DNA from: Smittium mucronatum
Lineage: Eukaryota > Kickxellomycota > Harpellomycetes > Harpellales > Legeriomycetaceae
Length of the DNA: 64,000 nt
Reading direction: 5' to 3'
Assembly: GCA_001953115.1 (NCBI GenBank)
Contig: LSSL01000214.1
Span: 53,759-117,758 of the forward strand
Part shown: piece after piece, positions 50,275-60,650 of the stretch
How positions within the stretch are numbered: position 1 is the stretch's first letter
Layout: the number at the start of each line of letters is the position of its first letter
Made by a program: the position numbers and the translations under genes
Notes under the pieces: generated by a model
Seen by the model: the letters and a program-made list of their open reading frames with translations, nothing else
Databases searched by the model: none
What the model was told of the DNA's origin: nothing

Positions 50275-50565
50275 TCAATTTTTTTTTATGTCTTTATTTA
50301 ATATTCTATTACTAAAAAAAAATCTAAGAGCGATTGAAATAATAGTAGTGGTTTTTGGCATTCCGTTTTTCATCCTGAAAAAATTTTCCACAAAGTTTCC
50401 TGAAACCCCCGAATCTACCAGGCATTTATTTTTTATGGAACCTTTTTTAATTTCAGAATATTCTTTTATTATGAAATTAAAACGAGTTTTTCCTTTGGAT
50501 ATAATGAGATTAAAACGAGTTTCTCCTTTGGATGTACTGAAATTAAAATTTGTATTTCCACCCAA
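50275..50565 (-). pseudogene. Retroviral-type aspartic protease remnant
   Basis: It contains KCLVDSGVSGNFV (about 50428-50390 on minus), the active-site block of Ty3/Gypsy proteases, usually ALxDSGAxxxFI. The catalytic Asp-Ser-Gly is intact, with Val in place of the usual Ala. Upstream is a tandem degenerate repeat (TRFNLIISKGK, TRFNFIIKE). The second half of the protease fold is not recognisable. Confidence 0.65.
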
Positions 50566-50981
50566 AATTAAATCAAATTTTAATTTTGGGTGCGAAAGTT
50601 TCTCTTTGCATTCTTTATAGGACAGTCAATTACATATGTCCAGATTTGTCGCAATATATAAAATTTCTCTTTTCGTATCAGCGTTCCTTTTCTTTCTATG
50701 CCAGTGGTTCCCTGAGTTGAGTTCTGGTATGGTCTATTTAAATTTTTGTGTCATCTTTCTTAATGCTTTGGGATGTGGGGTTTGAATTAATTTGCTAGCA
50801 ACTTTTCTGATTTTAAGTCTAACGCATGAGGCAGTGTATCTTGAGGGTTGATGAGGAGTGATAGTTTATTTGCGCCTCTGGGTGTTTTCTTGGCTGATAC
50901 TGCTCTTTAATTGGTCCTGTTCTCAGTCTTTATGGATATGTTTATGAAGTCTTCATGTTTTTTCTGGTAGTTCTGTAGCCA

Positions 50982-51209
50982 CTAATAGCCCGTAATACCG
51001 TATGTAAGCCAGATTTGTAATTTATCAACTAGAGCCAGTTTATTGAACGTATTTTCTCTTTCGAGAATACGGAATTCCCTCAAATATGCTACTACACTTC
51101 TTGAGCCCTGATTAGATTTCCTAACCATTCCAAAGGCTCTTATTTCAAGAAATGGATAAAAGGTTCTTAAAATCGTCAACATATAGCCCGTAGGCTCTGA
51201 GTGTGTCAT
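50982..51209 (-). pseudogene. Gag capsid remnant
   Basis: The frame resembles the capsid domain of Gypsy-type Gag: an RTFYPFLEIRAF segment, then QGSRSVVAYLREFRILE (the usual Q..SV..Y...F..L block), then DKLQIWLTYGI in place of the usual E..I..FL.GL. It is only 75 codons and has no intact ends. No zinc knuckle was seen. Its place between the 5' LTR and the protease is as expected. Confidence 0.6.
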
Positions 51210-51585
51210 ATTTCGGAATTATCAGCGAATAAAACCGCATAACAGCTGTCACAATGATTTTTGTTCCTATGAACACCATCATATTTCTATATACGCTGAA
51301 ATTTTCCTTTTTCCCTAAAATTACACTTCCATACAGTAGGTGAATGCATGATAGCTGCTCGTGGCTCTGTTGAAATGTGTGGAATCGGGAAGTTTTATTC
51401 CTATGGAGGTATTCATTTTTTCCAAAACCCCTACAAGTATTGGTCCCTCCATTTATGGATTATCTACATCTTCTTTCATGTCCTTTTAATGGGATAAGGG
51501 TATTTTTTGGAAAGCCTATCAAATGATGGATATCTGTACAGATTTAATTTTTTTTAGGGGTTTTTTAATAACCAATATATATCAA

Positions 51586-51597
51586 GTTATGCTACCA
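51586..51597 (-). promoter_or_regulatory. Candidate primer-binding site
   Basis: Read on minus, TGGTAGC follows directly after the point where LTR similarity ends. TGGTAGC is complementary to the GCUACCA 3' end of fungal initiator tRNA-Met, a usual primer for Ty elements. The following bases do not extend the match, consistent with decay. Confidence 0.4.
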
Positions 51598-51927
51598 AGA
51601 AAGAGAATGGAAGCGGAATAATACTTTCAAGAAGCTTACCCGACATAAAAGTGGGCAGGCGCTCCTAAAAAAGGGCCGCACCTTATTACCCCGCAATTAC
51701 ATTGGCTTTTCAGAAAATTTGGTCTTTTATCCCCTTCTGGTATCACCAATGATCCATTGTTTGGCGGATAGGTTCAATTTTTATTACAAAATGGGTTTTT
51801 ATATAACAAGTCTATTATAACCATCTATATTTGATCATTCCTTTATGGAGGAAAGGAATTGAAATATATTTATTTTTCATTTTTAATTTAGCTTTAAATT
51901 CTTTTGGCAATATAAAAAGCGATGACA
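51598..51927 (-). repeat. 5' LTR (degenerate)
   Basis: On the minus strand it begins TGTCATCGC (51927) and ends next to the candidate primer-binding site. It aligns in order with the 3' LTR: the GATGACAGAA end, the stretch around ATTGGC, and the ACATAAAAGTGGG block (51643-51655). Identity by eye is about 65-70%. The outer boundary is set by the shared TG terminus. Confidence 0.55.
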
Positions 51928-52764
51928 GAACTATTCGACCATTTTTTGTTCATTTACTGGTAAATTCGCTTAACTTCTGGACACTTTTTTTTACGCGGGG
52001 TTTACCATTTTTGATCTCTTGTAATAAATATTACTGCAAAAAAAAAAAAAAAGGAATAAATATTAGTCATGAAATTTAAATTGGCATTGTTAAAGAAAAT
52101 GGATCATTTTTATTCATGATAATATTTGATTATAAAAAGCAATTGGTTGCTCAATTAAGCGAACAAATTTGACATCATAAAAAGCATCCCTATTTATTTT
52201 TTTTAGGGGAAATTAATAAGCATCCCTATTACGCTTTTATCAGTCTCCAAATTTGGAAAAATGGCCAGCATACAATATATAAATCTATTGGGAAATTCTA
52301 TACTCAAATCCCAAAAAATCTTCACCACTGGTAAAAGGAGGAAAATTAACTAATATACAACTGCGTTTATACATTTATTGGTTTAGTGCTATGCTCAATA
52401 ATATTCGGCCAATGGTGTAAACTTTTAAAAAAAAAGTCTAGTCTCGAAAAGAATATACCATTAATTGATTTTTACTACCCTGTTTATTTTTTACATTTTA
52501 GTTTTAAAACTATTGTTATTCCTTCGGCATTTTTTTCAATATAAGGTAAGAACTCTGCTTTTCTTAACACACATCCCATCATTATCTGAATTTATCAAAG
52601 TTCTAAATTAGATACATTTTAATTTGTCCCTACATTTTAAATCTCATTTCAACTGCTCTCTCAACTTGTGTCTAGTTTGCACTTCAACTACCTTCATCCA
52701 TGGGATTTCTATCGAAAACACCCCCTTAATTTCCTTTCCAGTCTCCAGTTTTAATTCCTACCTC
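51928..52764 (+). promoter_or_regulatory. Upstream region of the 618-residue gene
   Basis: It contains a 15-base A run (52038-52052), a perfect 13-base direct repeat AAGCATCCCTATT (52182-52194 and 52218-52230), and a C/T-rich stretch from about 52630 to the ATG at 52765, as often seen in fungal 5' UTRs. The coding frame is open upstream to 52612 but has no earlier ATG. A short upstream exon cannot be ruled out. Confidence 0.4.
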
Positions 52765-54621
52765 ATGGAACTTGATTTAGACGATTGCAGCACTGTGTCA
52801 GCCGATTCCGGGTATAGAAGCAATAGCACCCCCAATATCGATTCTTCCATTTCTAACACTGAAGCTTTTTATCATCAAAAATCATTCATAACCAAACAGG
52901 ATGACATATTAACCCTAAATCAATTTAATTCTTCCGATAAAATTACTTCCTACACCGGAGATCCATTTAACCACAAGTCTGCTTTGCCCAACAAACACCT
53001 TCATTTAACCTCTTCCCATCCTAAAACCACTATTATAAGCCCTTCTATCATTAAAACAGATATAAGCTCTAATCTAAACCTTAAAGGTTACTGGAAATCC
53101 CTTTGGAAGGATTCTTTTCTTATTTTGCTGGAGAATTTAGAAACAGGTTTAGTAAAAACCTGCAATCCCAATTCCTTAAAAAAAGCCAGCAGTTTTCTTT
53201 CTAATCCTCAAAATAAATTCAAATCATCTCCTGTCTCTTTAAAAAATGCACAAGACAATTTTAGAAAAAGAGGTATTGAGCCCTACAGCTATGATAACGA
53301 AAAAATGGATGTTGATAGTTCATTCAGCTCTAATGTTTTCGTAAATTCTGAAGTTTCCTCTTTCAAGCGCCTAAAAATCTCTCGGAATTTAAGTGGCCCT
53401 AGATTAAAAGAATTTGGATACAGTCATGAATCTTTCGAAACAAGTTATGACCAGGCCAATATTAAATTACTTGAGCTGGAGCGGGTTCACTCTCACTCTT
53501 TCATTTACAATCATCAGCAACTTGAAAACATTGAACGGAGATTGGAAAAGTTTACCTTGGAAAATAACTCACAGCACAAAAACACTTTACCTTCTTCAAT
53601 CGACTACAGGCTTCGTTTAATTGCCTCAGATATGCAAAATAAACATACCAAATATCATTTCTCCCCAAACACTTTAAAAGCCAATCACCAGTCAACTTTA
53701 AATGATCTAACTTTCTTTTGTGAAAAACTAAGCCCGATCATTTCTGAATTGGAAACATGCTTAATTCGTGACAACATAACCTCCGGCTTTGATATCGATC
53801 TATTCGAATACACTAGTCAATGTATGAGTACTTTAATAAGTAATCTCTGTACTCTCTCTCTAAATATTTACAACAACTGCACTCATACCGCTTCAGCTCT
53901 GACTAAGTATGAATTAAATATGGTTGATCTAAATCTACTACTAGTAGAATGTATTGTAATAAGTTGTGTCGGAATCAACTTAATTGAGCGATTAGACCTA
54001 TCTGTAAGTAGATCAAAGCCAATTCATTCTTATATACAAACCAAAATACTACTTTTCAAACTATCCACTCTCGTTGTGGACTGGGTTTGTGGAAATTATA
54101 ATGATCCATATACTGACATAAGTAAACCTGCCCATCCTAATTCCTCAAATGCTTCAAACTTTAATTATAAAAAAATTAGATCAGTAGATATTAAATTCAT
54201 GCAAAGTTTTGAATTACTGGTGAGGCTAATAAATTCAAACAACTCTTTGCTAAACAATATTAACACCAACAACATAGACAGTAATCACAATTCTGAATTA
54301 AAATCAAGTATGATTCATCTTCAAAAATCCATTTCTTTATGCGGTCATCACTATCTTAAAACCATAATTTTTATTCACAACCACCAACAACAGATTGAGC
54401 ACCATGAGCAGCTCCAATCTTCACCTGCTAACAGACAGCAGCTTGAGCTTTTTGTTCTGTTTCTGAAGGTCATGATAAATCTTTTAAATTCTATGTTTGA
54501 AACTTTTTCTGATTTCGATGCTGAATCTTCCAATTCTATTCCCACCAAACTCCACACTAGCAGCGTAAATTATAATCGCCTCACTCGTCTCGCCAACTAT
54601 TCTAACTCCCTTTTAATCTAA
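52765..54621 (+). CDS. Hypothetical protein, 618 residues, intact
   Basis: A single uninterrupted frame ends at TAA 54619-54621. The ATG at 52765 is the first in frame. It gives an acidic start, MELDLDDCSTVSADSGYRSN, and the codons before it look like C/T-rich 5' UTR. Residues 1-200 are Ser/Asn/Thr-rich and probably disordered. They include DSGYRS at 14-19, which fits the DSGxxS phosphodegron form. A basic patch FKRLKISR near 195-205 could be a nuclear signal. Residues about 230-600 are predicted helical by composition: Leu-rich heptad-like stretches (LENIERRLEKF), a hydrophobic helix near LLLVECIVISCVGINLIERL, and His/Gln-rich HNHQQQIEHHEQLQ late in the protein. No enzyme motif, signal peptide or known domain was recognised. 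GC is well above the surrounding desert, and frame and length argue strongly for a real gene. It might be a fast-evolving regulatory or scaffold protein. Confidence 0.85.
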   Translation: MELDLDDCSTVSADSGYRSNSTPNIDSSISNTEAFYHQKSFITKQDDILTLNQFNSSDKITSYTGDPFNHKSALPNKHLHLTSSHPKTTIISPSIIKTDISSNLNLKGYWKSLWKDSFLILLENLETGLVKTCNPNSLKKASSFLSNPQNKFKSSPVSLKNAQDNFRKRGIEPYSYDNEKMDVDSSFSSNVFVNSEVSSFKRLKISRNLSGPRLKEFGYSHESFETSYDQANIKLLELERVHSHSFIYNHQQLENIERRLEKFTLENNSQHKNTLPSSIDYRLRLIASDMQNKHTKYHFSPNTLKANHQSTLNDLTFFCEKLSPIISELETCLIRDNITSGFDIDLFEYTSQCMSTLISNLCTLSLNIYNNCTHTASALTKYELNMVDLNLLLVECIVISCVGINLIERLDLSVSRSKPIHSYIQTKILLFKLSTLVVDWVCGNYNDPYTDISKPAHPNSSNASNFNYKKIRSVDIKFMQSFELLVRLINSNNSLLNNINTNNIDSNHNSELKSSMIHLQKSISLCGHHYLKTIIFIHNHQQQIEHHEQLQSSPANRQQLELFVLFLKVMINLLNSMFETFSDFDAESSNSIPTKLHTSSVNYNRLTRLANYSNSLLI

Positions 54622-57210
54622 ATTTGTTTTTCCTTGATTCACAATAGCCTTCCTCCCTAAAATATATTTCACCCACCCTTCCCCCCCTCATCCCCAATTC
54701 TCTGTAGTTCATTTTTATCTTAATTTAAGTTCCAACTTAACCCAAAGATTCAAAGACATTAATTTAAAATTCTTTTATTTTCACGCCTATTTATTTTATG
54801 ATCGATCTTATTATTGGTGATTTTAATTGAAAAAAATCATTGTTCCAATCATCATTCGTCTTAATTATTTGTGCTAGGAATATTTCTCAGAAAAAAATAA
54901 ATCCCTTTGAATTAGAAACCGAAATTTCATTTAACTTCTTCTGAGTGGGCTAGTAAACAATTTCAGCACTAATAAGCCAATAATCGATTTTCAAGTTGAA
55001 AGTTTTTAATGAAATTCATTTGCCATTAAATCTTTAATTTATTTGTTAAAGGAATATAGCAGAATATTTAATATTGGTCTAACTAATATTTATTTTTTTT
55101 GCTTACTGTTAAACAAACACAAAAATTATTGATACCATTCAAAATTATATAAATTAATACAAGTTCAGGAAACTGATAAAAAATAAGTTAAAAAAATTTA
55201 ACTGCAAAAATTTATTTAGAATAATGTAAAAATAAATTTATTTATTATTTCATAAATTCTATTTAAATTGATCCTATTCAATCAATAATTATAACCTTAA
55301 ATTGAACCTGCTTAATTTTACATGAGTTATAGGCTTTAATAACCGATTCATATATATATATATATTACTGTATTTAGTGAAAAAAAATTCTTCGTAATCG
55401 AGCTCTTTTTATCTAAGTTTAGGACTTTTCTATACTTATAGTCGATATAACTGGATTATAAATTGATATTATTGATTTTTTTTAAATAATTGACTCGTTT
55501 TAAAAAGAGCAAAAAGAAATAAATCTAAGTATTTTCCCCTAGATAATATTATATCGGTATCAAAAAATCGATTATATTCTTGACGTAAGTTTAGATATTC
55601 ATTTCCACATGATTATAAAAAAAACCATGCGCTAATATGTAAAAGAAATTTTTATATAAATAATTAAAATTGTATTTACGAAACGGATTTATACTTTTCT
55701 TAGCGTTGGCAGTGTTTTCGTTCCTAGAACAGTTTATTTTAGCATATATTGTGAGTTTTATTGAGTCAATATTTAATTTTTTAATTAATTTTTAGCTGAA
55801 GACTTTTTTTAATTTGTTAAAAGATATAAAGAATAGAATTAATATATTAGTGTTTGTAAATTTCCTCATTTAAACTAAATTGGTTCAAAAAATAGAGCCT
55901 TAAATATCGAGATATGGGTCCAACCTTTTATAGTTATTATTCAATTAACTATAGAATCATCGATTCTATGTGATAAATTATTTTGGGTAATTGAATTTTA
56001 GTCCAACTTGTTTATTTAGGAAATAAATATACATATAAAGGTTGTTTTTTTAGTTATTTGAATGCCTATATACTCTTTTTTTTTTAAATTCAAATCCAAT
56101 AACGAATTTCATGGGTTGTTCATTACAATTTTTAACTAGTAATACTGAAAAAAAATTAGGCGCAATATAAACTAAATACTTGTAAAATTATTAGAGAAAA
56201 AGATCTGGAGATAAAATTGAGTACAGGAGATTATTATCAGCTAAGTTCAACCAATGAAAATTGGTATTTTTGGTAAAAAGTTAATGGTTAGCTAATAATT
56301 TAAAATTAATCTTTTTATCTTAGGCTTTTTCCTAATTCATATGAGTTTTAGATTTATAGTAAAATTCACCCGATAATTATTATTTGATTTTATAATAACA
56401 AATTATATTAAAAAATGGGTCCAATTAAAGTTTAAAATATTTTCTTAAAAATAAGGAGAATTAATTAAAGATAATTAGAATAAATAAAATAAAGGATATC
56501 TACTTCTAATAAAGTGCTTCATTAAAGAAATTAGTCTCTATTTCGGAAAAAATCCCCTTAATTTGTAACTAAATTTCAGAAATAATTGACTCATATCATT
56601 TCTTTTCAAGATTAAAAAAATACTCAGAAAAAATTTAATTTATCAATATTTGATGGGCACATATCAAACCCATCAAAACTATTTCAGTTATAGAATCTTA
56701 AAATTCAGAATATATAATAGCTACTTCCAATCCTTTATATTATGAAAACGGTTCTGACTTTAATAATCCAAAGTTATTTAATAGTTTTTCTAACAATCCT
56801 AGCAATATATAGATCTTTACTGGATTTAACTCATCTAATTTAATAAAATATACATATTTTATCGGAAGAGATTGTTAGTAAATGATTGAAAAGGAGGAAG
56901 AAAATCTTCTATTGCTTCTAAAAATACGCTTCTGATATTATTAACGCATATCAGAAATTAAAATTAATTCTTGAGGTTGGAGAACGATTTCCACATCTCT
57001 AATCCTACGACTTGCATTATAAATATTGAAACTGCTATTTCTATTATAGATACTCTAATAAATGTTTTCGCAATTATAAGAAAGATTGAGAAACTGAATT
57101 AAGGTATTTTTTTTGAAAAATAGCCCAGCTGTAGTTTTGATTATTGACACTATTTATTTTAGTATAAACAGACCAAAAGGTAGATTTGGTGGTGGGGGAA
57201 CTTTATTTGA
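54622..57210. other. 3' flank of the 618-residue gene and AT-rich desert
   Basis: A C-rich tract with several C runs (54671-54697) follows the gene and is unusual here; it may belong to the 3' UTR. The rest is AT-rich, with a TA run near 55.35 kb. No gene was recognised. Confidence 0.5.
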
Positions 57211-57594
57211 GGGCAGTATCACACACACTGTATCAAAAATGAAATAGGAGTGATTACGAACGGAAGATGCGCTTTTGAGAGCTCTAATTTTGAAGGATCG
57301 GTTTCTGATATGACATTTTACATTTCAATAAAATCTGAATATAAGGAATATTTTACAAAAAATATATCTGAGTACTGAATAGGCGATACCGGTACCGTTA
57401 TCGAAAAATTATGGTCCATAATGGCTGATAAGGGTTACATATAACTTGATAAATATTTTAAAGTGATAATACTAGAAAATATATAATGAGGACGAGTTAA
57501 AAGATGTATTATAGTTCCCAGTGAGCCGAATTTTATGAAATAAATTCGCAAATTACACCAATATAGGAAAATGTGTCTTTCCATAGCAAGAGAG
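57211..57594 (+). pseudogene. Decayed DDE_Tnp_4-like transposase fragment
   Basis: One reading frame holds family-like sequence for 384 bases and is interrupted by stop codons, with no frameshift. Blocks in order are GQYHTHCIKNEIGVITNG (for the usual xKxYGxKxEVxVxxNG), FEGSVSDMTFY (for the YPGSVSDIxIF block, 57289-57321), LWSIMADKGYI (57409-57441, for W.iLADKGYQG), KRCIIVPSEP (for xAIxPxKKP), and HQYRKMCLSIARE (for FNxxxSxxRIxVE). The Asp residues of GSVSD and ADKGY remain. Six in-frame stops (near 57376, 57442, 57487, 57490 region, 57538 and 57592) kill it. Assignment to the DDE superfamily endonuclease group common in DNA transposons is by motif order. Confidence 0.6.
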
Positions 57595-59567
57595 TGATAG
57601 TTGAAAAAAAAATTTATAAACTAAAAAAAATTAAATTTTAATAGTAATTTTAATCCATACTGAGGATCTTTTGAAAATTTTGTAATTATAAATAACACTT
57701 TTTAGCTTTAACAAATTTTCGTATAACACTTTACTCTCTTAAATTTGAGGATTTAAATATGTAAAAATTTTTAATAAATATCGAACAGCAGTTAACTAAG
57801 AAAAAAAATTGATGCCACAGATATAAAGTACAAAAATAAAGGGAAATGATTTTCATAAAAAAAAAACTTGAAATTTTTCGTGATGGAGGTTTAGACAGAT
57901 TAATTTAGCTAAATTTTGATGTTTCTATATCAGGAATAGATTAAATTAGGGGTATTATCTCTAAGAACTACCAGTATAAATATCCTAAATATAGCTTTTC
58001 TCAAAAAGAATAAATTTAATATGATATTAATTCATTTTATTAGTTTATGAATATCGAACAAAACTCTTTTTTTTTCCATATGTATTTTTTAGATTAATTT
58101 TCATATAAAAACCGATCTCAACTAAATTTGATTTGAATATCTATTTCTTTGCTTTTTTCAAAGAATCAAACTATTTTTTTATCTGAGAAATATCCACTAA
58201 AAAGAAATCCAATCAATAGTTCAATAAATTGAATAAATACTTCAACCAGTAAATTTTCTTCATAAATATCAAATAATACCTCTCTAAATAAACTGATCCA
58301 GCTACAAACAAATTCTATAATTTGTCTCATGAAAATGAAGCTTACTAGTCCATCTTAGGTCAAAAATTCTGATTTTTGTATAACATCGGTGTTATGAGGA
58401 ATTTTTCGGTTTATTATAGATACATTGAATTAAATCTTGTTTTTTAAACTTAAAAAAGGTTTGGATATTGTAGAAACAGCTATAATATTAAAAATTTCGA
58501 GCACGCGATCAAATCCAGTACATAATTAAATAATTTTTGGCTTTTATTACTTATCACAGATGAGATGAAAACATTAGAAAAAATTATTTGATGCTAAGTT
58601 TATATTTATAAAATCAAAATTACAACTTTAGAATGCGTTAAAATCATTCTAAGGTCTCGAGATTTAGAATTATAAATATATAGATTATTTACCTTACCAT
58701 AAAATATGAAATTTTGAAGTCTTATTTAGACCTTTTTGTTTTAATTTTCAACTAAATTGTATAAAACCAGTCATAGAAGAATCCTTTATAATATATCTGT
58801 TCAATTTTGAAATTAAAGCCATTCTTGTTATGAAATAATATATTCTTTAGATTTACTGGATGTTTTTTTAGGGTTTTAATAAAAATATGAATATATAGTA
58901 TTTATTATTTTAAAATTAATTTAAAACGAGATCTTACGCTGTAAAGTAATAAAATACTGAATTTTTATTTTTTAAAATAAATTTTAGATAAAAAAAGAAT
59001 TAAATCTTTGGTTACAGGAATAAATGCCTTTTAGGCGTTTCTTATTTTAATTAGTTATATTTTAATTTTTTTATATAATTGCACCTCTTATTTCACAAAT
59101 ATAATCGCTACTCATTATTAGATGTTAATAGTTTACAAAATTTATGAGCTTTACTCAAGATTTTCATAAACGGCTCACATTTCAAAGCTGTAACTTTAAT
59201 ACTACATGTAAAACTATAGTCATCAAAACATGTGATTTATTTTTTAGATTTATTTTTATGCGGAAAATTATTGGATTAAACAATAAAGGAAATTAAACTT
59301 ACTTATTCTCATTTTTCATAATAAATAACTATTTTCACTAATATAACCAAAGTATTAAATTCAAATGATCTATATCTTTTTAATTGGGTATTTAAATTCA
59401 ATAGTATGCTCATTAAATAGCTAAGCCACTAGTAGATTAACAAAATTTATTATTAATAAATAGAATTTTTTTTAAAAAAATATCTAATCATTCCAATTAA
59501 TCTTGTATTTCTCTAAAATTCGAACATTTAAGAAAAGGTCTAAAAAATAAAAAACGGGTTTCTTATT

Positions 59568-59596
59568 AAATAATAATAATAATAATAATAATAATA
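59568..59596. repeat. (TAA)n microsatellite
   Basis: About nine to ten uninterrupted trinucleotide units, rich only in A and T. Confidence 0.9.
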
Positions 59597-59665
59597 AGAG
59601 ATACTTGTTTCGTATGATTTTTTATTGAAATATTTGGGAACTAAAATTATTAAAATATAATAATT

Positions 59666-59677
59666 GGGGGGGGGGGG
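59666..59677. repeat. G12 homopolymer
   Basis: Twelve consecutive G in otherwise very AT-rich DNA; no comparable G run exists elsewhere in the window. Confidence 0.9.
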
Positions 59678-59904
59678 TTCAAGACCATACTTTTTTTACT
59701 GTTTTAATCATTGACTGCAGCAAAATTAAATCATAATCTAACCAATATAAACTAAAAAAAATATTTACGCAATAGATTTTGGACAGTTTTCCAATAGATT
59801 AATCTTTTTTTTAATTTATATTCCAGATTTACCAATAGTTTTTTAATTTTTACTAAAGCTATATTTCTAATTTTTGAAAGCAGTAAAAATTTAGTATAAT
59901 TTGG

Positions 59905-59956
59905 CTGCTCTCAAAGAGAATCTCCCAAATACATGAAAGATTTTCTTTGGGAGCAG
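59905..59956. repeat. Imperfect long hairpin with alternative pairing
   Basis: CTGCTCTCAAAGAGAA (59905-59920) pairs with TTTTCTTTGGGAGCAG (59941-59956). The intervening CTCCCAAA can also pair perfectly with TTTGGGAG of the right arm, so two stems compete. Confidence 0.65.
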
Positions 59957-60598
59957 AAGTTTTCTTAATATTTAGTAATACTTTCCTAGTGTGAAAAAAT
60001 ATCATTTATATAATTATTGAAATATTTGATAATTTCTTATAATACATATAAGGTCAATTTCTAATGGCAAAGTGAAAAAAATTCATTAGTTCTAATATGT
60101 TTTTATAGGTGCTATTATTTTTGAGGTTTTGAAATTCTATTATAGCAAATAAATTTGATGGAAAATAAAATTTTGGTCTTGAAAACAATCTCCAAAATAG
60201 TGCGGATAAGAATTTGATAATGAAGTCAACCATTTATTTTTTGAAAATAATTTTATTAATTAAAAAAAAAATTATTCACAAATAATCCTTCTTATTTTTT
60301 TAGCTAATAATTGGAAAATTATGAAATTTTTTTTCAAGAAAATTAAATAGGAAATTATTTTTAAAAATTTTATTTGCAACATAAATGATACCTATAATCT
60401 AATTTTTTCATTTAAAAGATTAAATGGAATATTATTAGCTATAAAATACAAAGAATTAATATCAATTCTAACTTTTTGGCTGATTTTTGATTTTTTTCTA
60501 TAAATTCTAAATTTATAGTAACTATTTTCTCTAATTATTTAAAGAATCTAGCATTTTTTAATAAGTGTTTTTTTTAAATCTCTTTTATTAAAAAAATC

Positions 60599-60650
60599 AA
60601 TCTTATTATTATTAAAAAATATTCACTTAAATAAAAAAAATAATAAGATT
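60599..60650. repeat. Perfect 12-bp inverted repeat
   Basis: AATCTTATTATT and AATAATAAGATT are separated by 28 bases. It is simple and AT-rich and may be coincidental. Confidence 0.6.

Larger units (their letters stand above)
45836..51927 (-). mobile_element. Decayed Ty3/Gypsy LTR retrotransposon
   Basis: A block of about 6.1 kb, less AT-rich than its flanks, carries retrotransposon relics in Ty3/Gypsy order on the minus strand: Gag (51.2-51.0 kb), aspartic protease (50.4), reverse transcriptase (49.25-48.5), RNase H (48.37-48.18), integrase (47.7-47.2). Degenerate direct repeats at both ends fit as LTRs, both beginning TGTCATC when read on minus. All domains carry stops and frameshifts. RNase H before integrase, with integrase last, separates it from Copia. 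The high divergence of the LTRs points to an old insertion. Confidence 0.85.

Noticed and set aside
50288..50620. 110-codon plus-strand frame
   Set aside because: It is antisense to the protease relic containing LVDSG on the minus strand.
52624..52764. Upstream extension of the 618-residue gene beginning at a TTG codon
   Set aside because: There is no in-frame ATG upstream of 52765. The extension is C/T-rich like a fungal 5' UTR, and the acidic MELDLDD start is more natural.
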